Shown piece after piece: positions 35,364 to 44,836 of a stretch of 64,000 nt of DNA (position 1 is the stretch's first letter; each line of letters opens with the position of its first letter). A program made the position numbers and the translations under genes. Under the pieces are notes generated by a model. That model saw nothing but the letters and a program-made list of their open reading frames with translations, did no database searches and was not told where the DNA came from. Origin of the DNA: Clostridium sp. (GTDB lineage: Bacteria; Bacillota; Clostridia; Clostridiales; Clostridiaceae); NCBI RefSeq assembly GCF_026168755.1, contig NZ_JAPFDR010000001.1, positions 62,001-126,000 of the forward strand. Reading direction: 5' to 3'.

Positions 35364-35475
35364 ATAGTCATAGTTATACAATATTTTTTTGTTTTTTAAG
35401 AAATAATTGAAAAATCTTGTTATTTTTGATAAGATTATAACAAATAATAAAATATTAAACCAATATGGAGGCTTT

Positions 35476-37128
35476 ATGGAAAAAAATAAAAACCACTCCT
35501 TAAAGGAAAAAAAAGAAGTAAATAAAGAAAATAAATATATAGGATCAATAGCAACTTTAGTTTTTTCAATAGTTTTTGCATTTGTAGTTTTAATTTCAAT
35601 ACAGTTTATAATGGGAGATGAAACAGTAACAATAAGTAATAATAAAGCTGAACAATATTATTATGATGGTAAGTTTGATGAGGCTATTAATGAGTATATG
35701 TTAATGCAAAATGATGATGTTTGGCCAATATGGACTGTTAAAGCTGCAGAAGTATACTCTGTAAAAGGTGATATGGCACAAGCAGATAATTTATTAAGAG
35801 AAGCTGTAGTAAAAAGAGATAAGGTAATGTTAGAAAATGGAGATAAATACATAGAACAAGATCAAGAATTAATCAATAAAGTTGTATTTACTTTCTATAT
35901 AAATAATGAGTTAGATCAAGCTGAAAGTTTAGGGGAATATTACTTAACTACATATAGTAAATATAAACCATTGTTAAAAACCATGTTTGCTGTGTATCTA
36001 GCCAATGGAGATGCTGAATCAGCAGAAGATGTTGTTGCTTCATATTCTGTAGATGATGAAAGTGCTTATGATTTAGCCATTTTAGCTAAAATGCAAATTA
36101 TGTTAGGAAATTATGATGATGGATTAGATAATTTAAAGAAGTCTTATAATTTAGATAAAAACGAAATTAAATCTTTTGATGTAATAATGGAAACTTGTGA
36201 ATTTGATAAAAGTACATTATTAGATGAAATAAATAAATTATCAGAGGAAAATCCAAAGGAAGAAGCATATCAAGTTTGGTTAGAAGGAATTAATAAGTTA
36301 GATGAATCAAATAAGGACTTATCAAAAGTTATAATTGATGAAATTAATACTAATATAGATGTTGATACTTTAGATAAAGATTCATATGTATATAATTATG
36401 TAGAAGCTTGGAGTTATTATAATAAAGGTCAATATGATAAAGCGTTAGAAGCTTGTAATGAAGCAATTGTAGCTAATCCAAAATATACAAATACATTTGG
36501 TATTTTAATTACTAAAATATTAATTGCAACAGAAAATCCAGACAAAGTTGAAGGATATTTTAGAACAGCTATATATAATGAACCATTTAATTATAATTTA
36601 ATTACAAGTATAGGAAAAATATACGAAAATGATTTAAAAAATTACGATAAGGCTAAAAAAGCTTTAAATTTTGCGTTATCATTAAACAAAGATGAAGATG
36701 TATTATATTATAATTTAGCTTTTATTGATTTAGCTATGGAAAATACTGATGAAGCTATTACAAATTTAAAGAAAGCAATATCAGTAGATGAAAATAACTA
36801 TAAATATTATAGAACTTTGGGAACTTTATATTTTAACAATAAAGATTATGATAAAGCAATCGAAAGTATAAGAAAAGCATATTTATTAAATGAAAAAGAT
36901 GTTTTATCACTTAATAATGCTGCTTGTTACTATATAATGGTAGAGAAAGATATATGGAGAGGATACTCTAATATAGAATCTGCATATAATGATATGCCAA
37001 GTGATTTGGATGAAGATTTAAAAGAGTTGATTACAAGTAATTATGAGGAAATTAAAAAGGTATATGATAAATATGTTAATGATGAAAGCACAGCTATTAA
37101 CATTGATAATTTAAAGTTGGTATATTAG
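35476..37128 (+). CDS. Membrane-anchored TPR repeat protein
   Basis: A 550-residue protein. I use the ATG at 35476 behind TGGAGG; an in-frame start at 35407 lacks a site. A charged N-terminal ~20 residues is followed by one transmembrane span (21-47). The rest is an acidic array of TPR-like helix pairs, clearest at 320-500 (AWSYYNKGQYDKALEACNEA, YNLAFIDLAMENTDEAITNL, LGTLYFNNKDYDKAIESIRKA). TPR arrays bind other proteins. Which side of the membrane the repeats face, and the partner, cannot be told from the sequence. It is monocistronic between two terminators. Confidence 0.85.
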   Translation: MEKNKNHSLKEKKEVNKENKYIGSIATLVFSIVFAFVVLISIQFIMGDETVTISNNKAEQYYYDGKFDEAINEYMLMQNDDVWPIWTVKAAEVYSVKGDMAQADNLLREAVVKRDKVMLENGDKYIEQDQELINKVVFTFYINNELDQAESLGEYYLTTYSKYKPLLKTMFAVYLANGDAESAEDVVASYSVDDESAYDLAILAKMQIMLGNYDDGLDNLKKSYNLDKNEIKSFDVIMETCEFDKSTLLDEINKLSEENPKEEAYQVWLEGINKLDESNKDLSKVIIDEINTNIDVDTLDKDSYVYNYVEAWSYYNKGQYDKALEACNEAIVANPKYTNTFGILITKILIATENPDKVEGYFRTAIYNEPFNYNLITSIGKIYENDLKNYDKAKKALNFALSLNKDEDVLYYNLAFIDLAMENTDEAITNLKKAISVDENNYKYYRTLGTLYFNNKDYDKAIESIRKAYLLNEKDVLSLNNAACYYIMVEKDIWRGYSNIESAYNDMPSDLDEDLKELITSNYEEIKKVYDKYVNDESTAINIDNLKLVY

Positions 37129-37146
37129 TAAAAATTAATAAATAGT

Positions 37147-37186
37147 AATATAAAAGGTAGATTTCTTAAATCTGCCTTTTTATATT
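37147..37186 (+). terminator. Terminator of the TPR gene
   Basis: AAAAGGTAGATTT pairs with AAATCTGCCTTTT (one G-T pair) with a 3-base loop, followed by T residues. Confidence 0.85.
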
Positions 37187-37354
37187 ATAGTTCAAAAGTA
37201 AGAGGCAAAAAACACTTTCAAGATATTTGAATTTATGGTATTATAATATAAGAATAAATATTCAGAATTTTATGAATAAGAATGTAATAATAAGAAATTT
37301 AACTGGGGAAAATGCTGAAAAATTATTAGATAATGGGTAGGGAGGAGTTTTCAA

Positions 37355-38455
37355 ATGGAACAAAAAATTAAAAAAATAGCTTTATTAACAGGTGGTGGGG
37401 ATTGTCCGGGTTTAAATGCAGTAATAAGAGCAGTAACAAGAACAGCAATCTTAAACTATGGAATCGAAGTAATTGGATACAAATTTGGATATAGAGGTTT
37501 ATATAATAATGATTTTATTAATTTAACATTAGATTCAGTATCTGGAATATTACATAGAGGAGGTACTATCCTTTATAGTTCCAATAAAGATAATTTATTT
37601 GATTATCTTGTTGAAGAAAATGGTGAGGTAGTAAAAAAAGACGTTTCTGACGTTGCAGTAGAAAATTTAAAAAAAGAAGGGGTTGATGTATTAGTTGTGA
37701 TAGGGGGAGATGGTACATTAACATCTGCAAGAGATTTTGCTAGAAAAGGTGTTAAGGTAATAGGGGTTCCTAAAACTATAGATAATGATTTAGCATCAAC
37801 CGATGTAACATTTGGATTTAATACTGCAATCGATGTTGTAACAGAAGCTTTAGATAGACTTCATACAACTGCAGAATCACATCATAGAATTATGTTGTGT
37901 GAAGTAATGGGAAGAAATGCTGGATGGATAGCTTTAGAAGCGGGTATAGCAGGATCAGCAGATATTATTCTTTTACCAGAAATTCCATACGATATTAATA
38001 AGATTGCTGAAAAGGTAAAAGAGAGAGAAGAACAAGGTAAAAACTTTACTATTATAGTTGTATCAGAAGGGGCAAGACCTAAAGATGGAGAAGTTGTGGT
38101 AGCAAAAATTGTTGCTGATAGTCCAGATCCTATAAGATTGGGGGGAATAGGTAATAAGCTTGCAAGTGATTTAGAAAAGGTTATTAAGGATCATGAAGTT
38201 AGATGTACAGTATTAGGCCATATACAAAGAGGGGGAAATACTTCAACATATGATAGAATACTATCAACAAGATACGGAGTTGCAGCAGTTGAACTTATGA
38301 TAGAGGGTAAGTTTGGAGAAATGGTTTGTTTAAAAGGCAATACAATAAGTAGTGATAGTTTAGAAAATGTAATTGGTCAAAAAACTAAAAATGTTAATAT
38401 TGATGGAGAATTAGTGCAAGTTGCTAAGAAAATTGGTATTACTTTTGCTGAATAG
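37355..38455 (+). CDS. 6-phosphofructokinase, ~365-residue (group III-like) type
   Basis: A 366-residue phosphofructokinase, longer than the ~320-residue allosteric PfkA. ATP-type GGDGT is at 117-121 (G120 where PPi enzymes have D), but PKTIDND at 139-145 has the lysine typical of PPi-dependent and group III enzymes where E. coli PfkA has glycine. MGRNAGW near 188 binds sugar phosphate. The mix suggests an ATP-dependent enzyme of the group III kind; PPi use cannot be excluded. AGGGAGGAG precedes the ATG. The usual pfkA-pykA operon is not here, so this is probably a second isozyme. Confidence 0.9.
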   Translation: MEQKIKKIALLTGGGDCPGLNAVIRAVTRTAILNYGIEVIGYKFGYRGLYNNDFINLTLDSVSGILHRGGTILYSSNKDNLFDYLVEENGEVVKKDVSDVAVENLKKEGVDVLVVIGGDGTLTSARDFARKGVKVIGVPKTIDNDLASTDVTFGFNTAIDVVTEALDRLHTTAESHHRIMLCEVMGRNAGWIALEAGIAGSADIILLPEIPYDINKIAEKVKEREEQGKNFTIIVVSEGARPKDGEVVVAKIVADSPDPIRLGGIGNKLASDLEKVIKDHEVRCTVLGHIQRGGNTSTYDRILSTRYGVAAVELMIEGKFGEMVCLKGNTISSDSLENVIGQKTKNVNIDGELVQVAKKIGITFAE

Positions 38456-38479
38456 ATAGTTAATATTTAAAATATTATT

Positions 38480-38555
38480 AGTGGTAAGAGGAAAAATATA
38501 GAATAAAGCTTAAGTATGCTAAAGTCTATATTTAAAACTTGCCACTATTTTTATA
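38480..38555 (+). terminator. Terminator of the phosphofructokinase gene
   Basis: AGTGGTAAG pairs with CTTGCCACT, with an inner AAATATAGA/TCTATATTT stem, then a T-rich tail. Confidence 0.7.
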
Positions 38556-38668
38556 TATAATATAATAATGGAAAAAATCGATTAGAATACTTCAAAATAT
38601 TCTGACAATATGGTATACTTATATTAAAGTAAAAGAAATATTTGAATTAGTGGATTTAGGAGGGTATT

Positions 38669-39448
38669 ATGAAAGAAATAAAGAAATATTTAGAATCAAG
38701 GATTGGGAAATATAGTTTCTTTTTTGAAGATTTGAAAAGTGGATATGTGTATGGATACAATGAAAACGTTTCTATGACAGCAGCTGGCTGTATGAAGCTT
38801 CCTATTGCTGTTTCATTAATAAAGGCGGTTGAAGATAAAAAAGTTGATTTTATGGATAAGATAAAGATACAAAGTTCAGATAAGGTTTATGGAACAGGGA
38901 TAATCCATGAATTTAATGAAAGAGAATATACAGTTTTTGAACTTATGGTAATAATGTTAATTCAAAGTGATAATACAGCTGCTAATAAAATTATAGATAT
39001 AGTTGGAATGGAAGAAATAAATGAAGATATTATAAGAATGGGATTAAAGAATACTAGGTTAAATAGGAAGACGAATGATGAAAGAACAGCTATAACAGGT
39101 GTTGAAAACATAACAACAGCTTATGATTTATCAAAAATATGGAAGCATCTATCTAATGGAACCTTCTTAAACAAAGATAATGGTCAAATGCTTATAGATA
39201 TTTTAAGAAGGCAGCAAATAAAAAATAAATTGGCTTTATATATTCCTGATGATTTAAAGATTGAAATATCTAGTAAAACAGGTGATAAAAAAGGAGTTGA
39301 AAATGATACAGCATATTTAGAATTACCAAAAGGAAAATTTGTATTCACCATTTTATCACAAGATATACCTAATAGTGTATATGGAACAGTATCCTTAGCT
39401 AAATGTGGTAAAATGATGTGGGACGATGTAATGAATAATTGGCATTAA
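38669..39448 (+). CDS. Class A beta-lactamase-fold protein lacking the catalytic serine
   Basis: A 259-residue protein without signal peptide. It has the class A beta-lactamase-like layout: S100-D-N102, G-V-E146-N147 in the omega-loop area and K203-T-G205. At the nucleophile motif, AASxxKLPI is replaced by A38-A-G-C-M-K43-LPI, so the serine position is G40, with C41 next to it; the base sequence GGC TGT ATG AAG is unambiguous. It is cytoplasmic by prediction, which also argues against a resistance enzyme. It may be a pseudoenzyme or use the cysteine. AGGAGGGT precedes the ATG. Confidence 0.85.
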   Translation: MKEIKKYLESRIGKYSFFFEDLKSGYVYGYNENVSMTAAGCMKLPIAVSLIKAVEDKKVDFMDKIKIQSSDKVYGTGIIHEFNEREYTVFELMVIMLIQSDNTAANKIIDIVGMEEINEDIIRMGLKNTRLNRKTNDERTAITGVENITTAYDLSKIWKHLSNGTFLNKDNGQMLIDILRRQQIKNKLALYIPDDLKIEISSKTGDKKGVENDTAYLELPKGKFVFTILSQDIPNSVYGTVSLAKCGKMMWDDVMNNWH

Positions 39449-39453
39449 AAATA

Positions 39454-39482
39454 TTGACAAATTTTTAATGAAGTGATATCCT
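39454..39482 (+). promoter_or_regulatory. Promoter of the pyr operon
   Basis: Consensus TTGACA (39454-39459), a 17-base spacer and TATCCT (39477-39482). The transcript would begin near 39489, a few bases before the PyrR-type binding loop. Confidence 0.65.
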
Positions 39483-39488
39483 AACACA

Positions 39489-39530
39489 AAGAACCTTTAA
39501 AGGAATCCGAGAGCTTCATAAGGAAGTTGT
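39489..39530 (+). promoter_or_regulatory. PyrR-type binding loop (pyr attenuator)
   Basis: CCTTTAAA (39494-39501) and ATAAGG (39519-39524) make the lower stem, and a hairpin between them displays CCGAGA (39507-39512), fitting the PyrR hexaloop consensus CNGNGA. ATAAGGAAG (39519-39527) is the exact complement of CTTCCTTAT in the terminator downstream, so it can form an antiterminator. In the usual model UMP-bound PyrR holds the binding loop and so favours termination. The position in front of pyrB supports it. Confidence 0.8.
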
Positions 39531-39558
39531 AATAATACTAATATTATGAGATTACTAT

Positions 39559-39590
39559 ACCTTCCTTATATTATAAGGAAGGTTTTTTGT
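39559..39590 (+). terminator. Attenuator terminator in front of pyrB
   Basis: ACCTTCCTTAT pairs with ATAAGGAAGGT (11 bp, 3-base loop), followed by six T residues. It is the regulated terminator of the pyr leader. Confidence 0.88.
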
Positions 39591-39635
39591 ATTCTTTAAA
39601 TTTAACACTGTGATGTTAAAAAGGAGTGACAATAA

Positions 39636-40556
39636 ATGAAAAATAAACATTTAATCAGTCCAATGGACTTTTCAAAGGAAGAACTTAATGAAATATTCGA
39701 GTTAGCAGAAAAAATTATTTCAAATCCAAAAGAATTTTCACATATCTGTGATGGGCAAATCTTAGCTACACTTTTTTATGAACCAAGTACAAGAACAAGA
39801 TTTAGTTTTGAAGCTGCAATGATGAGATTAGGCGGTAAAATCCTAGGGTTTTCAGAGCCAAACTCAACTTCAAGTGCAAAAGGTGAAACATTAGCAGACA
39901 CTATAAGAATGGTTTCTATTTATTCAGATATAATTGCAATGAGACATCCTAAAGAAGGGGCAGCAAAGGTTGCAAGTATGTATTCATCAGTACCAGTTAT
40001 TAATGCAGGAGATGGTGGACATCAACATCCAACTCAAACATTAACAGATCTATTAACTATAAAATCACAAAAAGGAACTTTAGAAGGACATAAAATTGGC
40101 CTTTGTGGAGATTTAAAAAATGGACGTACAGTACAATCATTAATTGCAGCTATGTCTAGATATGAAGATACAGAATTTATTCTTATATCTCCAAAAGAGC
40201 TTGTAATACCAGAATATATTAGAGAAGAAATATTAAAAAGAAATAATATTTCATTTAAAGAAGTAGAAAATATAGAAGAAGTAATAGATGAGCTAGATAT
40301 TTTATATATGACAAGAATTCAAAAAGAAAGATTCTTTAATGAAGAAGAGTATTTAAGATTAAAGGACTCTTATATATTAGATAATGAGAAAATGTCTAAA
40401 GCAAAGGAAGATATGATTGTAATGCATCCACTTCCTAGAGTAAATGAAATTGCTACAGAAGTAGATGATGATAAAAGAGCAGTTTACTTTAAACAAGCTG
40501 AGTATGGAATGTATGTAAGAATGGCTTTAATAGTTAAGTTACTGGGGGTAATGTAA
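39636..40556 (+). CDS. pyrB: Aspartate carbamoyltransferase, catalytic chain
   Basis: A 306-residue enzyme that joins carbamoyl phosphate and aspartate, the first committed step of pyrimidine synthesis. [16 protein letters not shown] near residue 49 is the carbamoyl phosphate site, followed by [10 protein letters not shown] near 128 and the aspartate-binding MTRIQKERF near 225 and HPLPR near 264. Length matches the PyrB that pairs with PyrI. First gene of pyrBICFKD; AAAGGAGTG precedes the ATG. Confidence 0.97.
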   Translation: MKNKHLISPMDFSKEELNEIFELAEKIISNPKEFSHICDGQILATLFYEPSTRTRFSFEAAMMRLGGKILGFSEPNSTSSAKGETLADTIRMVSIYSDIIAMRHPKEGAAKVASMYSSVPVINAGDGGHQHPTQTLTDLLTIKSQKGTLEGHKIGLCGDLKNGRTVQSLIAAMSRYEDTEFILISPKELVIPEYIREEILKRNNISFKEVENIEEVIDELDILYMTRIQKERFFNEEEYLRLKDSYILDNEKMSKAKEDMIVMHPLPRVNEIATEVDDDKRAVYFKQAEYGMYVRMALIVKLLGVM

Positions 40557-40988
40557 ATGCTACAAATAACTAGTATAAAAAATGGATTCATGTTAGATCA
40601 TATAAAGGCTGGAATGGGAGTTAAAATATTTAGATATTTGCACCTAGATAAATTAGGCCATCAAGTTGCATTAATAATAAATGCAGATAGCAAAAAGATG
40701 GGAAAAAAAGATATAATAAAAATAGAGAATATTGAAGAAATAAATTATACAGCACTTGGATTATTATCTCCAGGTATTACTATAAATGAAGTTAGAAATG
40801 AAGTAATAGTTAATAAAATAAAACCAGAATTACCAGAGAGGATTCAAGATATATTAATATGTGAAAATCCAAGTTGCATAACTTCCCAAGAAAAATATAT
40901 ACCTCATAAATTCACATTAGTTGATGGAGAAAAAGGAAGTTATAAATGTGAATATTGTGAACAGATAATAAATCCTAGCGAGGTGTAA
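40557..40988 (+). CDS. pyrI: Aspartate carbamoyltransferase, regulatory chain
   Basis: A 143-residue regulatory subunit. The N-terminal nucleotide-binding domain (IKNGFMLDHIKAGMG at 6-20) is followed by a zinc domain with cysteines in CENPSC and CEYC, as in E. coli PyrI. It makes PyrB sensitive to CTP and ATP. Its ATG follows the pyrB stop with no gap. Many Firmicutes lack pyrI; its presence here is in keeping with clostridia. Confidence 0.96.
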   Translation: MLQITSIKNGFMLDHIKAGMGVKIFRYLHLDKLGHQVALIINADSKKMGKKDIIKIENIEEINYTALGLLSPGITINEVRNEVIVNKIKPELPERIQDILICENPSCITSQEKYIPHKFTLVDGEKGSYKCEYCEQIINPSEV

Positions 40989-40992
40989 ATAG

Positions 40993-42189
40993 ATGGACTT
41001 ATTAATAAAGAATGCTAATATGATAGATGCTTATGAAAGTTTTTTTGGAGATATATTAATAACAGATGGAATAATAACGGAAATTGGAAAAGAAATAAAC
41101 AAAGATGGAATAGATATAATAGATGCAAAAGGTTTAACTTTAATGCCTTCATTTATAGATACACATGCACATTTTAGGGATCCAGGTTTAACATATAAAG
41201 AAGATATGGAAAGTGGTTCAAGAGCAGCAGCTAAAGGTGGGTATACAGGGGTTTGTCTAATGGGTAATACAAATCCTATATGTTCAACTAAAGAAGTTGT
41301 TGAGTATGTAAGAAATAAGGCTAAAGAAGTAGGACTAATAGATGTACATCAATGTGTTTCAATAACAGAAAACTTTGGTGGTAAATCTATAGAACATTTA
41401 AATGCTTTTGATGATGATAAAGAATTAGTTGCAATAACTGATGATGGTGTTGGAGTAATGGATTCTAGCATAATGATGAAAGCTATGGAAAAAGCTAAAG
41501 AAAATAATTGGATAGTTATGTCGCATGCAGAAGATAAAACATTCTCTAAGATTGATATGAGAATAGCAGAGGACTTAATGACAATAAGAGATTTATATTT
41601 AGCTAAAGTAACAAATGCAAGACTTCATATGGCACATGTAAGTACAATAGAGTCTATTGAGGCAATAAGAAGAGCTAAAAAAGATGGAGCAAATGTAACT
41701 TGCGAGGTAACACCGCATCATATTGGCTTAACTACTGAAGAAAGTAATTATAGGGTAAACCCTCCAATAAGGGAAAAGGAAGATGTAAATGCTATAATTG
41801 AAGGTATTAAAGATGGCACTGTAGATTGTATAGGAACTGATCATGCACCTCATACTGAAGAAGATAAGGCAAAAGGAGCCCCAGGAATGGTTGGAATTGA
41901 AACTGCATTTAGTATTTGTTATACAGAGCTTGTAAGGAAAAATGGAATTTCCTTAAGCAAGCTAAGTGAGTTAATGTCAAGAAATCCAGCTAAAATTTTA
42001 GGGATGAATAAAGGTAGTATTACTATAGGAAAAGATGGTGATTTAGTATTAGTCGATTTAAATAAAGAAATAGTTATTGATAAAGAAAAATTTGCTTCAA
42101 AGGGTAAAAATACTCCATTCCATGGAAGAAAATACTTTGGAGAAGTAGTAATGACTATAAAAGGTGGAAAGCTAATATATAGCATTTAG
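40993..42189 (+). CDS. pyrC: Dihydroorotase
   Basis: A 398-residue amidohydrolase (type I dihydroorotase) that closes carbamoyl aspartate to dihydroorotate. Metal motifs are [10 protein letters not shown] near residue 56 and the later SHAED, HMAHVST and GTDHAPH. It begins four bases after the pyrI stop. Confidence 0.96.
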   Translation: MDLLIKNANMIDAYESFFGDILITDGIITEIGKEINKDGIDIIDAKGLTLMPSFIDTHAHFRDPGLTYKEDMESGSRAAAKGGYTGVCLMGNTNPICSTKEVVEYVRNKAKEVGLIDVHQCVSITENFGGKSIEHLNAFDDDKELVAITDDGVGVMDSSIMMKAMEKAKENNWIVMSHAEDKTFSKIDMRIAEDLMTIRDLYLAKVTNARLHMAHVSTIESIEAIRRAKKDGANVTCEVTPHHIGLTTEESNYRVNPPIREKEDVNAIIEGIKDGTVDCIGTDHAPHTEEDKAKGAPGMVGIETAFSICYTELVRKNGISLSKLSELMSRNPAKILGMNKGSITIGKDGDLVLVDLNKEIVIDKEKFASKGKNTPFHGRKYFGEVVMTIKGGKLIYSI

Positions 42190-42245
42190 TAAATATATAT
42201 AGCAAGATAATAAGATAACAAGAAGTTGAAAGGTGCGTAAAGTTT

Positions 42246-43118
42246 ATGAAAAGTTTAATAATGGATAAATTATATAAAAGAGTTGAAGAAAGAGGAGTAG
42301 TTTGTTTAGGATTAGATACAGCTATTGAATACATACCAGAACATGTTTTAGAAGGTAAATCTATAGAAGAAGCAATATTTGAATATAATAAGGCTATTAT
42401 AGATGAAACTTTAGATGTTGTAGCTTGCTATAAAGTTCAAATTGCATATTATGAAGCTTTAGGACTAGCAGGACTTATGGCATATAAGAAAACATTAGAT
42501 TATTTAAGAGAAAAAGATGCTATTATAGTTGCTGATATAAAAAGAGGAGATATAATGGCAACTGCTACTCAATATGCAAAAGGACATTTCAGTGGTGATT
42601 TTGAAGCTGACTTTATAACTTTAAGCCCTTATATGGGAATGGATAGTATAGAACCATATATGTCGTATATGGAAAGCGGAAATAAGGGAGTATTTGTATT
42701 AGTAAGAACTTCAAATCCAGGAGCTGAAGATATTGAAAATATAGATACTAAAGACGGAAGTAAGGTTTATAAAGTTGTAGGAGATAAGCTTACTAAGATG
42801 GGGGAAAGTGTTAAAGGTGAGTGTGGATATTCTGCAATAGGTGGAGTTATAGGATGTACTCATGTTGAAGAGGGTAAAGAAATAAGAGAAAGATATAAGG
42901 ATATGTTCTTCCTAATTCCAGGATATGGAGCTCAAGGTGGAAAAGCTGAAGATGTAGCTTTATACTTAAGAGATGGAAATGGTGGAGTAGTAAATTCATC
43001 AAGAGCAATTCTTTTAGCTTATAAAAAAGAAAATAAACCAGAAGAATTTGCTGCTTGTGCAAGAAGAGAAGCTATTAGAATGAGAGATGAAATAAGAAAC
43101 GCAGTTAATAACCTTTAG
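42246..43118 (+). CDS. pyrF: Orotidine 5'-phosphate decarboxylase
   Basis: A 290-residue decarboxylase of the longer, ~290-residue type found in clostridia and actinobacteria. The catalytic DIKRGDI motif lies near residue 97 and PGYGAQGG near 222. It yields UMP. Gene order pyrC-pyrF with a 56-base gap; AAGGTG serves as a rather distant ribosome site. Confidence 0.95.
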   Translation: MKSLIMDKLYKRVEERGVVCLGLDTAIEYIPEHVLEGKSIEEAIFEYNKAIIDETLDVVACYKVQIAYYEALGLAGLMAYKKTLDYLREKDAIIVADIKRGDIMATATQYAKGHFSGDFEADFITLSPYMGMDSIEPYMSYMESGNKGVFVLVRTSNPGAEDIENIDTKDGSKVYKVVGDKLTKMGESVKGECGYSAIGGVIGCTHVEEGKEIRERYKDMFFLIPGYGAQGGKAEDVALYLRDGNGGVVNSSRAILLAYKKENKPEEFAACARREAIRMRDEIRNAVNNL

Positions 43119-43132
43119 GAGGAAAAGAATCT

Positions 43133-43870
43133 ATGAAGTATACACAAGGTAAAATATTATTAAATGAAGAAATTCAAAATGGAATATATAAAATGGTCGT
43201 AGAGGATAAAAATGAAGCTAAAGCAGGACAATTTTATATGTTAAAGTATAATGGAGCTACATTACTTCCAAGACCAATAAGTGTTTGTGAAACAAATGGT
43301 GAAACATTAACTTTTGTATATGCTGTAGTTGGAGCAGGAACTAAGGAGTTTGCAGCTTTAAATGTTGGGGATTCAATAAGTTTAAATGGGCCTCTTGGAA
43401 ATGGATTTAATGTAACTGATGATTTAGGTAGAGTTGCATTAGTAAGTGGAGGAATAGGAACAGCTCCAATGCTTGAAGTATCTAAAAAGTTAAGACAAAA
43501 TAGATGTGATGTTAAAATGGATCTTTATGCAGGATTCAGAGATGATATATACTTAATAGATGAAATAAAAGAATATGTTGATGAAACATATATTTCAACT
43601 AATACTGGTAAACATGGACATAAGGGTTTTGTAACTGAAATTTTAGATTTAGATAAATATGATACAGTACTTTGCTGTGGACCGGAAATAATGATGAAGA
43701 GAGTAGTTGAAATGTGTAAAGAGAAGCAAGTCAAAGTATATGTTTCTATGGAAAAACATATGGCTTGTGGAGTAGGGGCTTGCCTTGTGTGTACTTGTAA
43801 AACTAAAGATGGAAATAAAAGAACATGTAAAGATGGTCCAGTATTCGATGGATACTATGTAGAATTATAA
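43133..43870 (+). CDS. pyrK: Dihydroorotate dehydrogenase B, electron transfer subunit
   Basis: A 245-residue FAD and [2Fe-2S] protein that passes electrons from dihydroorotate oxidation to NAD. LLPRPISVCE near residue 43 binds FAD, GGIGTAP near 105 binds NAD, and the cluster cysteines are in HMACGVGACLVCTCK and TCKDGPVF. It pairs with PyrD encoded 21 bases later. Confidence 0.95.
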   Translation: MKYTQGKILLNEEIQNGIYKMVVEDKNEAKAGQFYMLKYNGATLLPRPISVCETNGETLTFVYAVVGAGTKEFAALNVGDSISLNGPLGNGFNVTDDLGRVALVSGGIGTAPMLEVSKKLRQNRCDVKMDLYAGFRDDIYLIDEIKEYVDETYISTNTGKHGHKGFVTEILDLDKYDTVLCCGPEIMMKRVVEMCKEKQVKVYVSMEKHMACGVGACLVCTCKTKDGNKRTCKDGPVFDGYYVEL

Positions 43871-43891
43871 TAAACCAAAGGAGAAGATAAA

Positions 43892-44788
43892 ATGTTAAAA
43901 GTTAATATAAATGGATTATATTTCAAAAACCCAGTAATAGCAGCATCAGGAACCTTTGGTTTTGGAGCAGAGTACAATAATTTTTATGATGTAGGAATTT
44001 TAGGTGGTATTTCTTCTAAGGGATTAACACTAAACGAAAAAGCTGGTAATGATGGAATAAGAGTGTTTGAAACTCCATCAGGAATGATGAACTCAGTTGG
44101 TCTTCAAAATCCAGGGATAGATAGATTTATATCAGAAGAACTTCCAAAGATGAAAGAGCTAGGTACTAACATTATAGCAAATGTTGGTGGAGGATGTATG
44201 GAAGATTATGAAATAGCATTAGAAAAGCTTAGAGGAACTGATATAGATATGATAGAACTTAACATATCATGTCCTAATGTAAAATCAGGAGGAATGGCTT
44301 TTGGAATTAAATCAGAAGTAGCTTATGATGTTGTTAAAAAAGCAAAAGCTATAGTAGATAAACCTTTAATGGTTAAGCTATCACCTAATGCTGAAGATAT
44401 TGTTGATATGGCTATAAAATGTCAAGAAGCAGGAGCAGATTCATTATCTCTTATTAATACATTAAAAGGATTAGCAATAGATCCATATAAGAGAAAAGCA
44501 GTATTTAATAATGTATATGCAGGGGTATCTGGACCAGCAGTTAAACCTGTAGCTTTAAGAATGGTTCATGAGGTAGCTAAGGCTGTAGAAATACCTGTAA
44601 TAGGTTTAGGTGGTATTACAACAGGGCTAGATGCTATAGAATTTATTATGGCTGGTGCAAGAGCTGTTCAAATAGGAACTGTTAACTTCTTTAATCCAAT
44701 GGCAGGTAAGGAAATCATTGAAGAAATGGAAGCTTTCTGCAAGTCACAAGGAATTAAAGATATTAATGAAATAGTTGGAATAATATAA
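43892..44788 (+). CDS. pyrD: Dihydroorotate dehydrogenase B, catalytic subunit
   Basis: A 298-residue FMN barrel enzyme (class 1B). [12 protein letters not shown] (10-21), then [13 protein letters not shown] with the catalytic cysteine near residue 128, and the FMN-binding GLGGI and GARAVQIGT near the C-terminus. Last gene of the operon. pyrE (orotate phosphoribosyltransferase), pyrR and the carbamoyl phosphate synthetase genes are not in the window. Confidence 0.96.
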   Translation: MLKVNINGLYFKNPVIAASGTFGFGAEYNNFYDVGILGGISSKGLTLNEKAGNDGIRVFETPSGMMNSVGLQNPGIDRFISEELPKMKELGTNIIANVGGGCMEDYEIALEKLRGTDIDMIELNISCPNVKSGGMAFGIKSEVAYDVVKKAKAIVDKPLMVKLSPNAEDIVDMAIKCQEAGADSLSLINTLKGLAIDPYKRKAVFNNVYAGVSGPAVKPVALRMVHEVAKAVEIPVIGLGGITTGLDAIEFIMAGARAVQIGTVNFFNPMAGKEIIEEMEAFCKSQGIKDINEIVGII

Positions 44789-44793
44789 AAAAA

Positions 44794-44832
44794 ATCACTA
44801 TAAGTAATAATTTACTTATAGTGATCTTTTTT
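44794..44832. terminator. Bidirectional terminator after pyrD
   Basis: ATCACTATAAGTAA (44794-44807) pairs perfectly with TTACTTATAGTGAT (44812-44825). T runs occur on both strands, between converging genes. Confidence 0.9.
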
Positions 44833-44836
44833 TGTT

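Noticed and set aside
37272..37340. 22-codon ORF ending in the ribosome site of the phosphofructokinase gene
   Set aside because: No ribosome site of its own and no match to a known leader; probably chance.
38669..39448. The beta-lactamase-like gene as an antibiotic resistance determinant
   Set aside because: No signal peptide and no catalytic serine; resistance is unlikely.
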